From contig CASBQJ010000378.1 in NCBI GenBank assembly GCA_949127705.1, positions 1 to 5,092 of the forward strand: 5,092 nucleotides of DNA, in the 5' to 3' direction. This DNA comes from Synechococcales cyanobacterium PMM_0085 (GTDB taxonomy: Bacteria > Cyanobacteriota > Cyanobacteriia > Elainellales > Elainellaceae). A program made the translations under genes and the position numbers. Within the stretch, counting starts at the first letter, position 1. Each line of letters opens with the position of its first letter. Positions 1 through 5,092 of the stretch are shown in pieces. The notes beneath the pieces are model-generated. The model did not search any database. It had not been told where the DNA came from and saw only the letters and a program-made list of their open reading frames with translations.

Positions 1-99
1 GCCCTCACCCTAAATCCCTCTCCCAAGTGGGGAGAGGGACTTTGAACGGGTTCGGTTCCCCTTCTCCCTCCTTGGGAGAAGGGGCTAGGGGATGAGGGC
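1..99. repeat. Interspersed inverted repeat with two adjacent hairpins
   Basis: The two ends are imperfect inverted copies: GCCCTCACCC at the left pairs with GGGGATGAGGGC at the right. Inside are two near-perfect stems. CCCTCTCCC (16-24) pairs with GGGAGAGGG (30-38) over a 5-nt loop, and CCCCTTCTCCC (58-68) pairs with GGGAGAAGGGG (74-84) over TCCTT. This C-rich/G-rich architecture with GCCCTCA...TGAGGGC ends is a familiar dispersed intergenic repeat type in cyanobacteria and other bacteria. It has no coding capacity. It may be a small non-autonomous (MITE/REP-like) element. The left end coincides with the window edge, so it could extend further. No target-site duplication can be tested here. 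Confidence 0.75.
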
Positions 100-136
100 T
101 GTCTATAGCCTGAGTAGTTCGTTTGCAGACTGATTA

Positions 137-174
137 AACAAACCCCATTCCATCGATGAGATGGAATGGGTTTT
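137..174 (-). terminator. Intrinsic terminator for the leftward DUF1232 gene
   Basis: A perfect 11-bp stem pairs CCCATTCCATC (144-154) with GATGGAATGGG (160-170) around a 5-nt loop. On the minus strand the stem is followed by GTTTGTTTAA, an acceptable U-rich tail, about 45 bases past the stop codon of the 216-512 gene. On the plus strand it is followed by TTTT and then an A-run, so it may work in both directions and also stop transcription entering from the left. Confidence 0.75.
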
Positions 175-215
175 AAAAAATTGTTGACTGATTGGCGTAG
201 CGGCGATCGCTAGCA

Positions 216-512
216 TTAGTCAATTGAAACAGCCTTGACATCAACCGGGTCAGCGCTAGCTACTTTTGTATCGCCTTCCATGTCATTCTTCTGGGCTTTG
301 ACGCGACTGATCAGCATCTGAGACACTTCAGTGAACAATAGGGTGATGATAATGGCATCATCAATTTGACCGATGACCGGGATAAAGTCAGGCGCGATGT
401 CAAACGGCATGACGAGATAGGCGAAGGAGGCCAAGATAACCCACCAGCGATATTTTGGGTTACGGATTGTGCTGCGGTACCAGTCATAAACGCTTTGGAG
501 GGGAAATGTCAT
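216..512 (-). CDS. DUF1232 (YkvA-like) small membrane protein
   Basis: Protein of 98 residues. It has the conserved block of the DUF1232/YkvA family: YRWW (21-24), a hydrophobic stretch (about 24-36), then PFDIAPDFIPVIGQIDD (about 36-52) and a second hydrophobic segment (53-68). This predicts a short hairpin-like membrane protein. The acidic/polar tail (75-98) is not part of the core domain. The molecular function of the family is unknown. The frame stays open upstream to a TTG at 587, but I chose the ATG at 512. It is preceded by AAGGA at 8-nt spacing on the minus strand, and family members normally begin a few residues before the YxWYR segment, as here. It lies downstream of the DUF4327 gene on the same strand, but a 284-nt gap makes a separate promoter likely. 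A strong terminator follows it. Confidence 0.9.
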   Translation of the reverse strand: MTFPLQSVYDWYRSTIRNPKYRWWVILASFAYLVMPFDIAPDFIPVIGQIDDAIIITLLFTEVSQMLISRVKAQKNDMEGDTKVASADPVDVKAVSID

Positions 513-653
513 TTGGGGTGTCCTTGTCTCAACTTCCTTATCTTCTCCGATCTCCCCCAAAACCATGAGTGGGAATAACCGCCTCAATCAGGTCTGGAGA
601 TTCCCACCCCGCCAATCGGGACGCGATCGCCCTGCCGTTGGGCATAAACAATC

Positions 654-681
654 GCTAGAAGACTATAGCTAGAGGACTATA
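654..681. repeat. 14-bp tandem duplication, two copies
   Basis: GCTAGAAGACTATA (654-667) is followed directly by GCTAGAGGACTATA (668-681), one mismatch. It lies in the 284-nt gap between the DUF4327 and DUF1232 genes. Read leftward, each copy gives TATAGT, a reasonable -10 hexamer for the DUF1232 gene, but I see no good -35 at proper spacing. It could be a duplicated promoter or binding element, or a slippage product. The rest of 513-796 holds one HIP1 site (623-630) and nothing else I can support. Confidence 0.5.
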
Positions 682-796
682 AACAGAAGCCGTTAAACCG
701 GGCGACCGTTCCTCACACATCTGACAGGTTCTACTGCGACGGATCTATCAACCTTTGATTTTTTGAGCGATACGTGGGGTTAACCAAGACTTAGCG

Positions 797-1018
797 TTAA
801 TCGTTGGTCCACTCTTCGTGGCCAAGCAGGTCGCCAATGCGATCGCGCAGCAAAAAGTCACAGTCCTCTAGTTCATCTTCAACGCACGCCCATTCGCGCG
901 CTGGAATGTATTTGCACAGCGTATAAATTGGCTGCTGGCGGTTAACGGTGCCGCGTTCGACCAGGTGCCGAACTTCATCTTGAAGCAAATCCATGGAGTA
1001 CTGGATCGATTGGAGCAT
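797..1018 (-). CDS. DUF4327 family protein
   Basis: Protein of 73 residues that I recognise as the cyanobacterial DUF4327 family. It starts MLQSIQYSMDLLQDEVRHL, contains the signature RQQPIYTLCKYIPAREW (about 27-43), and ends in an acidic stretch with LLRDRIGDLLGHEEW. There is no signal peptide or membrane segment, and it is probably a small soluble acidic protein. Its biochemical role is unknown. The ATG at 1018 has AGAGGG upstream on the minus strand at suitable spacing, and the length matches the family. It is transcribed divergently from uvrB across a 314-base gap. A possible minus-strand -10 (TATGAT, 1087-1082) is followed by a 9-bp dyad before the start codon, so it may be regulated. 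No function in DNA repair should be inferred from proximity to uvrB alone. Confidence 0.93.
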   Translation of the reverse strand: MLQSIQYSMDLLQDEVRHLVERGTVNRQQPIYTLCKYIPAREWACVEDELEDCDFLLRDRIGDLLGHEEWTND

Positions 1019-1049
1019 AATTCACCCTCTGCCGTGTGGCTTGTAAAGC

Positions 1050-1076
1050 TGTAACGTTTTGCAATGCAACGTTACA
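1050..1076. promoter_or_regulatory. Candidate operator dyad upstream of the DUF4327 gene
   Basis: TGTAACGTT (1050-1058) and AACGTTACA (1068-1076) form a perfect 9-bp inverted repeat with a 9-nt spacer. Each arm also contains the self-palindromic AACGTT, so the site is also two AACGTT half-sites 15 bp apart. On the minus strand it lies just downstream of a possible -10 (TATGAT) and about 30 nt before the DUF4327 start, where a repressor would block initiation. As RNA it would form a 9-bp hairpin. I do not recognise it as an NtcA, LexA or Fur site. Confidence 0.45.
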
Positions 1077-1186
1077 AAGTCATCATATACGTCTTTATGT
1101 ATATTGGCTTATTTTGTATTTGTCTATACCGAACAAAGCTATTGTCGGGCAAATTCCGGAAAGAGGACATTAAATAATGTTAAAAA

Positions 1187-1226
1187 GTCATGGTTTCATG
1201 ACAGTCTTGGGATAAGAGAATATTCT
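1187..1226 (+). promoter_or_regulatory. Candidate uvrB promoter with dyad over the -35
   Basis: ATGACA (1198-1203, five of six matches to TTGACA) is followed after exactly 17 bp by TATTCT (1221-1226, four of six matches to TATAAT), a plausible vegetative promoter. GTCATG-GTTT-CATGAC (1187-1202) is a perfect 6-bp dyad covering the -35, the expected place for a repressor. It does not match the cyanobacterial LexA consensus as I know it (AGTAC-N4-GTACT type). A second small palindrome, ACATTA-AA-TAATGT (1167-1180), lies just upstream. The predicted leader is about 100 nt. Confidence 0.45.
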
Positions 1227-1245
1227 TTTTGAGAGGTGCGGCGTT

Positions 1246-1284
1246 GGGGCATGGATGCCCCTCCCCGAAACGGAGCAGATCCGT
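1246..1284 (+). other. Two small hairpins in the uvrB leader
   Basis: GGGGCA-TGGA-TGCCCC (1246-1261) and ACGGA-GCAGA-TCCGT (1270-1284) are consecutive potential stem-loops between the candidate promoter and the uvrB start. No U-run follows, so they are not an intrinsic terminator. They could stabilise the leader or modulate translation, or be incidental. No known riboswitch was recognised. Confidence 0.3.
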
Positions 1285-1332
1285 CATCATAGGGAGAGTG
1301 GGGCTTTGTGAAGCTAGGGGTTAACAGCGGGT

Positions 1333-3393
1333 ATGGGTGAATTTGATATTCAGGCACCGTTTGAGCCAAAGGGAGATCAGCCCAAGGCGATCGCCCAATT
1401 AACCGACTACCTTAATGCTGGAAACCGCTACCAAACGCTCCTAGGCGCAACGGGTACAGGCAAAACGCACACGATTGCGCGGGTGATTCAAAATGTGGGC
1501 AGGCCGACGCTGCTGCTAGCTCACAACAAAACGCTGGCGGCGCAGCTATGCAACGAGCTACGCGAATTTTTCCCCGACAATGCGGTGGAATATTTCATCA
1601 GCTATTACGACTATTATCAGCCCGAAGCGTACATTCCCGTTACCGACACGTACATTGCGAAGACCGCGTCGATCAACGAAGAAATCGACATGCTGCGTCA
1701 CTCCGCGACGCGATCGCTGTTCGAGCGCAAAGACGTCATTGTGGTGGCGTCAATTAGCTGCATTTACGGTTTGGGCATTCCGTCGGAGTACCTGAATGCC
1801 TCGGTGCCGCTGCGGGTAGGGATGGAAACCGACCAGCGGCAAATTTTGCGCGACCTGTCTACTATTCAGTATGAGCGCAACGACCTAGAGCCGGGGCGAG
1901 GCCGCTTCCGGGTCAAGGGCGACGTGCTAGAAATTGGCCCCGCCTACGAAGACCGGATCATTCGCATTGAGTTTTTTGGCGATGAAATCGACGCGATTCG
2001 CTACATCGACCCGATTACGGGCACCACGCTGCAAAGCATGGACGCCGTCAACATCTACCCCGCTAAGCACTTTGTCACGCCAACCGATCGCTTAGAAGAA
2101 GCCTGTGAAGCGATTCAAGCTGAATTAAAAGAGCAGCTGACTGTTTTGGAACGCGAAAATAAGCTGCTAGAGGCTCAGCGGCTAGAGCAACGCACCCGCT
2201 ACGACCTGGAAATGCTGCGCGAAGTTGGCTACTGCAACGGCGTAGAAAACTATGCCCGCCACCTAGCCGGACGCACGGCGGGTTCTCCACCAGAGTGTTT
2301 GATCGACTATTTCCCCAAAGATTGGCTGCTGGTAATTGACGAATCCCACGTGACCCTGCCGCAGCTCAAAGCCATGTATAACGGCGATCGCGCTCGTAAA
2401 ACGGTGCTGATTGACCACGGCTTCCGGCTGCCCAGCGCTGCCGACAACCGCCCCCTGAAGGACGAAGAATTTTGGCAGAAGGTGAATCAGTGCATTTTTG
2501 TGTCGGCCACGCCGGGTCTATGGGAGCTAGACATCTCAGGTAGCGAGTTCAATACCATTGGCGTCGGTAAAGATGAGCGCAAAACCTACAAACTGGGCAC
2601 AGGTCGCGTGGCCGAGCAGGTAATCCGCCCTACGGGCGTAATCGATCCTGAAATCTTTGTCCGCCCTACCGACGGGCAAATTGACGACCTGCTGGGCGAA
2701 ATTTTGGCGCGGGTGCAGCTGGGTGAACGCACCTTAATTACAACGCTGACCAAGCGGATGGCCGAAGACCTCACCGACTATTTGCAAGAGCGATCGGTTC
2801 GCGTCCGCTATCTACATTCTGAAATTAACTCAATCGAACGCATCGAGATTTTGCAAGATCTGCGCCAAGGTGTGTTTGATGTGCTAGTGGGCGTTAACTT
2901 GCTGCGAGAAGGACTCGATCTGCCCGAAGTCTCGCTCGTCGCCATTTTAGATGCCGACAAAGAAGGCTTCTTGCGGGCAGAGCGATCGCTCATTCAAACC
3001 ATTGGGCGGGCAGCTCGCCACGTGCGCGGTCAAGCGATTCTCTATGCCGATAACCTCACCGACAGCATGGCGCGTGCCATCAGCGAAACCGATCGCCGTC
3101 GCACGATTCAGATAGCCCACAACGAAGAATTTGGCATCATTCCACAGTCGATTATTAAAAAGCAAAATAACTCGATTTTGCAATTCTTGGAAGTGTCACG
3201 TCGCATCTCTAGCCATGAACTAGAAGAAGTGTTTGAACACTCCAACGAACTGCCGCTAGACAGCATTCCCGACCTGATTGTGAAGCTAGAAGCACAAATG
3301 AAAGAAGCGGCTAAAAAGATGGAATTTGAAGAAGCCGCTAAGTTTCGCGATCGGATTAAACAACTGCGCGATCGCCTCACCGGACGCCGCTAA
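1333..3393 (+). CDS. uvrB: UvrABC system protein B (excinuclease subunit, damage-verifying helicase)
   Basis: Protein of 686 residues (E. coli UvrB has 673). In nucleotide excision repair UvrB is loaded by UvrA, verifies the lesion by strand separation using ATP, and recruits UvrC for dual incision. Visible motifs are Walker A GATGTGKT (38-45), the damage-probing beta-hairpin [12 protein letters not shown] (91-102), Walker B DESH (336-339), motif SATPG (391-395), [19 protein letters not shown] (522-540), motif [10 protein letters not shown] (555-562), and a C-terminal UVR domain (about 645-682, [12 protein letters not shown]) that contacts UvrC. The ATG at 1333 is forced: an in-frame TAG at 1315 precedes it with no start between. 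Its Shine-Dalgarno is poor (AGGGG is 12 nt away). Odd point: from SATPG to RPTG there are 36 residues against 16 in E. coli, so about 20 residues are inserted near 404-423. A DUF2805 gene follows after 16 nt. Confidence 0.99.
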   Translation: MGEFDIQAPFEPKGDQPKAIAQLTDYLNAGNRYQTLLGATGTGKTHTIARVIQNVGRPTLLLAHNKTLAAQLCNELREFFPDNAVEYFISYYDYYQPEAYIPVTDTYIAKTASINEEIDMLRHSATRSLFERKDVIVVASISCIYGLGIPSEYLNASVPLRVGMETDQRQILRDLSTIQYERNDLEPGRGRFRVKGDVLEIGPAYEDRIIRIEFFGDEIDAIRYIDPITGTTLQSMDAVNIYPAKHFVTPTDRLEEACEAIQAELKEQLTVLERENKLLEAQRLEQRTRYDLEMLREVGYCNGVENYARHLAGRTAGSPPECLIDYFPKDWLLVIDESHVTLPQLKAMYNGDRARKTVLIDHGFRLPSAADNRPLKDEEFWQKVNQCIFVSATPGLWELDISGSEFNTIGVGKDERKTYKLGTGRVAEQVIRPTGVIDPEIFVRPTDGQIDDLLGEILARVQLGERTLITTLTKRMAEDLTDYLQERSVRVRYLHSEINSIERIEILQDLRQGVFDVLVGVNLLREGLDLPEVSLVAILDADKEGFLRAERSLIQTIGRAARHVRGQAILYADNLTDSMARAISETDRRRTIQIAHNEEFGIIPQSIIKKQNNSILQFLEVSRRISSHELEEVFEHSNELPLDSIPDLIVKLEAQMKEAAKKMEFEEAAKFRDRIKQLRDRLTGRR

Positions 3394-3409
3394 ACGCCGA
3401 CACTAAATT

Positions 3410-3667
3410 ATGGATTTGCCAGAACTCGATCCCGAAATCATTGACCGCATTGTTGAAATGGCGTGGGAAGACCGCACCTCGTTTGAGGCGATCGCCCTCC
3501 AGTTTGGCCTACAGGAAAAGCAGGTAATTGCCCTAATGCGGCAACAGATGCAGCCCTCTAGTTTCAAAATGTGGCGCAAGCGCGTCAGCGGACGCAAAAC
3601 CAAACATCTGAAACAGCGCGGTTTTCTAGCCGGACGCTTTCGTTCACACAATCAAAAGGGATCTTAA
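3410..3667 (+). CDS. TIGR03643/DUF2805 family small basic protein
   Basis: Protein of 85 residues that I recognise as TIGR03643/DUF2805. It has DPEIIDRIVEMAWEDRTSFEAI (7-28), then FGLQEKQVIALMRQQM (about 32-47), then the conserved PSSFKMWRKRVSGRKTKH (49-66). The first half resembles a helix-turn-helix of the sigma-region-4/TrpR kind (EAIALQFGLQEKQVIALMR). The second half is rich in Arg and Lys. DNA or RNA binding is therefore a reasonable inference, but the family is uncharacterised. There is no signal peptide or membrane segment. It starts 16 nt after the uvrB stop with no promoter in between and no clear Shine-Dalgarno, suggesting co-transcription and possibly re-initiation after uvrB. No convincing terminator follows it. 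The family is widespread, so the uvrB link may be lineage-specific. Confidence 0.92.
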   Translation: MDLPELDPEIIDRIVEMAWEDRTSFEAIALQFGLQEKQVIALMRQQMQPSSFKMWRKRVSGRKTKHLKQRGFLAGRFRSHNQKGS

Positions 3668-4049
3668 ACTCGGCGGCTGCGAAACTGCACCTTCATCCAG
3701 ATGCCTGCTTTTGGCCGCAACGTCATCGACGGTAGTGGTTCAATTCATTTTCTACTTTTCAAGCATCCTGTGAAAATAAAGCTTGACGGCAGCCGCTTCT
3801 ACCCGTATGCTCTTTCATTAAGCTGCTGCACACACCCGCAGTAGCCTTTACATCAGGATTCAATACTTTAACGCCACTTGAAAGTGTTGTCCCCACTCTC
3901 AAGCGGCTAAGTCCCCACACTGTTACAGCCAGTCCGGAGACCTTGGTGAATGATACCTTGGTCATCCCGATTTGCACTACAAACAAAGAAGGATGGCTTA
4001 AGGTATTGAGTTCTGGTTTCCTGACCCGCAAATCCTAGGAGACCAGCTC
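3668..4049. other. 382-base stretch without a convincing gene
   Basis: No protein family was recognised on either strand. A plus-strand frame is open from 3787 to 4035 but has no ATG, and its TAG (4036-4038) overlaps the Shine-Dalgarno of the next gene. A minus-strand frame of 90 codons (3759-4031) begins with TTG and has no family features. Minor structure: CACTT-GA-AAGTG within 3870-3890, and ACCTTGGT repeated directly around 3940-3960. The only clear signal is AGGAG at 4037-4041, 8 nt before the 4050 start. A degraded gene or a long leader is possible. Confidence 0.4.
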
Positions 4050-4283
4050 ATGGCTCAATTCATCGACTCGGGCGCAGACGTGCCCTCAAATTCTGATGCC
4101 GCTCAACCGCAACGCGAACCGGTTCGGCACTTGTTATTCGGCTCCCTTGCCGCCGTCCAGCTCAACATCAAAACCCTGCACAAAAAAGGCTACGCCGAAC
4201 CCAACGACTGGAGCAAACCCATCCCCACGGGGCGATCGGGTGAGGTAATGGCGATTTTGGTGAAATATCTGTGGGTCGATTAA
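4050..4283 (+). CDS. Conserved cyanobacterial hypothetical protein
   Basis: Protein of 77 residues. The part from about residue 23, with EPVRHLLFGS, a short helix (AAVQLNIKTLHKKGY) and AEPNDWSKPIPTGRSGEVMAILVK, resembles a small protein family I recall from cyanobacterial genomes, always annotated hypothetical. The N-terminal 20 residues are polar and look variable. There is no signal peptide and no membrane segment; it is probably a small soluble protein. The ATG at 4050 has an excellent Shine-Dalgarno, AGGAG, at 8-nt spacing. No clear promoter was found in the 382 bases upstream. It is convergent with the 4412-4786 gene, with a structured inverted repeat between them. Function is unknown. 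Confidence 0.82.
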   Translation: MAQFIDSGADVPSNSDAAQPQREPVRHLLFGSLAAVQLNIKTLHKKGYAEPNDWSKPIPTGRSGEVMAILVKYLWVD

Positions 4284-4305
4284 TCAACAAATTCTAACGG
4301 TAGGG

Positions 4306-4354
4306 ACTGCCCACAAGACCTGATGCTGTAAAGCAATGATGGAATGTGGGCAGT
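4306..4354 (+). other. Nested inverted repeat between convergent genes
   Basis: ACTGCCCACA (4306-4315) and TGTGGGCAGT (4345-4354) form a perfect 10-bp helix. Between them TGCT (4324-4327) pairs with AGCA (4332-4335) over GTAA, which as plus-strand RNA is a GNRA-type tetraloop. An internal loop of 8 and 9 nt separates the two helices. It begins 22 nt after the stop of the 4050-4283 gene. There is no U-run, so it is not a classical intrinsic terminator. It may be a 3' end stability element or a protein-binding RNA. The opposite strand loses the GNRA loop. Confidence 0.45.
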
Positions 4355-4411
4355 GCTCATGCTCTGAGTTGCGAGGCGGGTCAAAGCGGTTACGGTTTAG
4401 GCACCCGATTG

Positions 4412-4786
4412 CTAACTCACCCCAGCCATGGCCTTGGGTCGAGCGGGACGTTTGCGATCGGATTTTTTCTTTAGCCCAATCGATTGAGCCTCATTACTAT
4501 CTGAGCCAAACTGCCCCCGCACGACTTCCTTCATCGCCAGTACGGCATTGTGGAAATCCCACTCTGCCAAACGAGCCGCATCCGCAGCACCACGATAGAG
4601 GGCAAGCCGTTCGGTTTCCACTTGCTGCAAGGCCAGCATTGTTTGATAGGCGTGCTGCAATGCCGCAGGGGTAGCTTCAAGGCGCGGGGTGCTGTAGCTG
4701 GTGATGGTATTGAGTCCATTGAGCGCATCTACATTGTGGTTGAGCACTTGAGCCGACAGCCGACGGCTAGTATTTTGGGGCGACAT
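4412..4786 (-). CDS. Hypothetical protein, helical, basic C-terminus
   Basis: Protein of 124 residues. The middle is Ala/Gln/Glu-rich and probably helical (about 37-90, with LALQQVETERLALYRGAADAA). It is followed by AEWDFHNAVLAMKEVVRGQFGSDSNEAQSIGLKKKSDRK (74-112) and a basic end rich in Lys, Arg and Pro. I recall similar hypothetical proteins in cyanobacteria and other bacteria, sharing the EWxFHN, the QFGxDS and the GLKKKSxRK motifs. No function is known to me. There is no signal peptide or membrane segment. The ATG at 4786 has GAGGT upstream on the minus strand at about 8-nt spacing. A 59-nt imperfect hairpin directly upstream touches this binding site and may affect translation. The antisense frame from 4336 to 4674 is a shadow. 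No T-rich terminator was seen after its stop. Confidence 0.82.
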   Translation of the reverse strand: MSPQNTSRRLSAQVLNHNVDALNGLNTITSYSTPRLEATPAALQHAYQTMLALQQVETERLALYRGAADAARLAEWDFHNAVLAMKEVVRGQFGSDSNEAQSIGLKKKSDRKRPARPKAMAGVS

Positions 4787-4798
4787 GGGGGTAGACCT

Positions 4799-4857
4799 CA
4801 GTAGTAAACATTAGCTTTAGAGTGCCCACGATGCTAAAGAGCTAACGTTGACTACTG
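4799..4857 (-). promoter_or_regulatory. 59-nt imperfect hairpin abutting the 4786 ribosome binding site
   Basis: Helices pair in order: CAGTAGT (4799-4805) with ACTACTG (4851-4857), AAC (4807-4809) with GTT (4847-4849), TTAG (4811-4814) with CTAA (4842-4845), and CTTTAG (4815-4820) with CTAAAG (4834-4839). That gives 20 pairs with two single mismatches, a 2-nt bulge and a 13-nt loop. In the leftward transcript the hairpin ends exactly where the Shine-Dalgarno GAGGT (4796-4800) begins, overlapping it by two bases. It could be a translational switch, a protein site, or a small palindromic insertion. Confidence 0.5.
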
Positions 4858-5058
4858 ATATGATGCCGCCACAGTGCCAATGTGCGGGGTGGCGATCGCC
4901 CTTAGAGCCGCCACACTGCCAATGGGGAGCCTCTCAATCGAATTGTGTGGGGTCACATTGCCAATGTGCGCCATGACAATGCCAATGTGCGGGGTGACAT
5001 TGCCAATGCGGGGCGGGGAAATTGAATTGTGAGGCCAGACAACGCGATCGCCTTCCAT
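4852..5058 (-). CDS. Doubtful short ORF made of heptapeptide repeats
   Basis: The minus frame over the 21-bp array is open. Its product is mostly seven-residue units such as TPHIGNV, TPHIGIV, MAHIGNV, RLPIGSV and TPHIGTV, preceded by MEGDRVVWPHNS. An in-frame TGA at 5071-5073 bounds it. Possible starts are GTG at 5067 or 5064 and ATG at 5058. None has a well-spaced Shine-Dalgarno (GGTGAGG touches the ATG directly). No family was recognised. The lack of indels across eight units fits a coding constraint, but the units also look like DNA sites. I regard a real protein as less likely than not. Confidence 0.22.
   Translation of the reverse strand: MEGDRVVWPHNSISPPRIGNVTPHIGIVMAHIGNVTPHNSIERLPIGSVAALRAIATPHIGTVAASYQ
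4870..5037. repeat. Array of eight 21-bp units with an 84-bp super-period
   Basis: Eight units follow each other in exact 21-bp register, starting at 4870, 4891, 4912, 4933, 4954, 4975, 4996 and 5017. Units 1, 3, 5, 6 and 7 share a core of the form CACANTGCCAATGTG, which at 4954-4968 is a perfect odd palindrome (CACATTG-C-CAATGTG). Units 4 and 8 instead carry AATCGAATTGTG and AATTGAATTGTG at the same offset. Unit 2 carries a HIP1 site. The order is therefore A-B-A-C then A-A-A-C, suggesting duplication of an 84-bp block. No replication or recombination gene is visible nearby. Confidence 0.8.
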
Positions 5059-5092
5059 CCTCACCACTATTCAACGGCCTGCAATGGAGGGC

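Larger units (their letters stand above)
203..5051. repeat. HIP1 octamers (GCGATCGC), eleven scattered copies
   Basis: Exact copies start at 203, 623, 839, 1387, 1710, 2384, 2982, 3368, 3488, 4892 and 5044. They occur inside genes and between them. Such density, about one per 460 bases, is typical of cyanobacterial genomes and is the main taxonomic clue here. Their role is not settled. They are not evidence for local regulation. Confidence 0.9.

Noticed and set aside
513..587. N-terminal extension of the DUF1232 protein from a TTG start at 587
   Set aside because: The internal ATG at 512 has a well-spaced AAGGA and fits the family's N-terminus. The extra 25 residues look like translated leader.
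1187..1202. LexA (SOS) box for uvrB
   Set aside because: GTCATG-N4-CATGAC does not fit the AGTAC-N4-GTACT type of site known for cyanobacterial LexA, so I call it only an unidentified dyad.
1246..1261. Intrinsic terminator or attenuator in the uvrB leader
   Set aside because: The GGGGCA/TGCCCC hairpin is followed by C-rich sequence, not a T-run.
2075..3380. Several minus-strand open frames inside uvrB
   Set aside because: They are shadows of a strongly conserved gene, and their products are rich in Ser, Arg and Cys with no family features.
3759..4031. Minus-strand open frame of 90 codons
   Set aside because: It starts with TTG without a ribosome binding site, shows no recognisable motif, and would oppose the upstream region of the 4050 gene.
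4336..4674. Plus-strand open frame of 112 codons
   Set aside because: It is antisense to the better-supported 4412-4786 gene, has no Shine-Dalgarno, and gives a composition (many Cys, His, Pro, Arg) typical of a shadow frame.
4870..5037. CRISPR array
   Set aside because: The units are directly contiguous at 21 bp with no unique spacers, and there are no cas genes or leader.

Overview
The window looks like chromosomal DNA of a cyanobacterium. It holds eleven exact copies of the octamer GCGATCGC (HIP1), the hallmark over-represented palindrome of many cyanobacterial genomes. The best-recognised genes are a UvrB of cyanobacterial type and a DUF4327 protein, a family I know essentially only from cyanobacteria. 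A filamentous, Leptolyngbya-like host is plausible, but that is only a guess.

Layout, left to right. Positions 1-99 are a C/G-rich inverted interspersed repeat made of two adjacent hairpins, followed by a terminator for the leftward genes. Two leftward genes follow: a small DUF1232/YkvA-type membrane protein (216-512) and a DUF4327 protein (797-1018). The 314-base gap 1019-1332 is a divergent promoter region. It carries a 9-bp dyad on the DUF4327 side and, on the uvrB side, a promoter-like sequence whose -35 is overlapped by a second dyad. uvrB (1333-3393) encodes the damage-verification helicase of nucleotide excision repair. Sixteen bases after it comes a small basic TIGR03643/DUF2805 protein (3410-3667), probably co-transcribed. 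A 382-base stretch without a convincing gene follows. Next are a small conserved cyanobacterial hypothetical (4050-4283, rightward) and a leftward hypothetical (4412-4786). Between these convergent genes lies a nested inverted repeat that could fold into a helix capped by a GUAA loop. Upstream of the last gene a 59-nt imperfect hairpin abuts its ribosome binding site, and beyond that eight 21-bp units run in exact register (4870-5037).

Function. Only uvrB has a firmly known biochemical role, with UvrA, UvrC and UvrD. The other five genes are conserved small proteins of unknown or poorly known role. I see no CRISPR array, tRNA, rRNA, transposase, phage module or defence system. The most unusual items are the 21-bp array with its 84-bp super-period, the hairpin at the 4786 start, a roughly 20-residue insertion in UvrB, and the dyad over the uvrB -35. 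None of these amounts to a demonstrated new system.
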